Both the position numbers and the translations under genes were made by a program. The notes beneath the pieces were generated by a model that ran no database searches, had not been told where the DNA came from, and saw only the letters and a program-made list of their open reading frames with translations. A DNA stretch of 64,000 nt from Leguminivora glycinivorella (taxonomy: Eukaryota > Arthropoda > Insecta > Lepidoptera > Tortricidae). Below, in pieces: positions 63,929 to 64,000 of the stretch. Location of the stretch: contig NC_062982.1 in NCBI RefSeq assembly GCF_023078275.1, forward strand, positions 23,694,695-23,758,694, given 5' to 3'. Within the stretch, counting starts at the first letter, position 1; every line of letters starts with the position of its first letter.

Positions 63929-64000
63929 CTGTTTTGTTATTTTATCAATATAAAGTCAAAGAATAACCACCGGATACTCATGTTTTGTGAGTTGTGTTTA

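Overview
This window is eukaryotic genomic DNA, most probably from a moth or butterfly (Lepidoptera). The evidence is three intron-bearing animal genes with consensus GT-AG splice sites, introns full of small transposons, a tRNA-derived SINE of a type I know from moths, and dispersed repeat families (the CCGGCCAA/GGGTTCCGTA family and the ACGCAAAAACGAC family) that I recognise from lepidopteran genomes. There is no sign of bacterial organisation. All calls were made by reading; no alignment or database search was run.

Region 1 (1-25.2 kb, + strand) holds the C-terminal two thirds of a glycoside hydrolase family 31 enzyme of the lysosomal alpha-glucosidase type. Ten exons are visible, and the first is cut by the window start. 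The catalytic nucleophile and the acid/base aspartate are both present and every exon junction keeps phase. Its introns hold hAT-type and Tc1/mariner-type elements, several LINE fragments, a 120-bp minisatellite, and partial tandem copies of the gene's own exons. Exons 3, 5 and 9 are each followed by head-to-tail copies of an exon tail plus its 5' splice site: 181 bp x3, 145 bp x about 5 and 139 bp x about 19. Exon 4 has one decayed echo.

Region 2 (25.2-34.7 kb) is intergenic and made almost entirely of small inverted-repeat elements, some nested. Region 3 (34.8-35.3 kb, - strand) is an intact single-exon gene for the mitochondrial glycine cleavage system H protein.

Region 4 (37.1-56.1 kb) is a nested retrotransposon stack with exact boundaries. 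A LINE reverse transcriptase is split by a 17.4-kb LTR insertion with 122-bp identical LTRs, a CCTGT duplication, a primer-binding site matching tRNA-Ser, and a polypurine tract. That element has almost no coding capacity. Within it sit a 9.4-kb BEL/Pao element on the opposite strand (1,682-bp LTRs, CGCTC duplication, defective pol), a 1.27-kb hAT-like element with an 8-bp duplication, and other repeats.

Region 5 (56.6 to at least 59.8 kb, probably 63.9 kb, - strand) is a C2H2 zinc-finger gene with 11 fingers and an acidic N-terminal region rich in SUMO-consensus motifs. Its 5' intron holds an hAT-like element that contains a LINE fragment, which in turn contains a second hAT-like element; both hATs are flanked by perfect 8-bp duplications. 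The host genes share no evident pathway. The main feature of the window is transposon nesting and local exon re-duplication.
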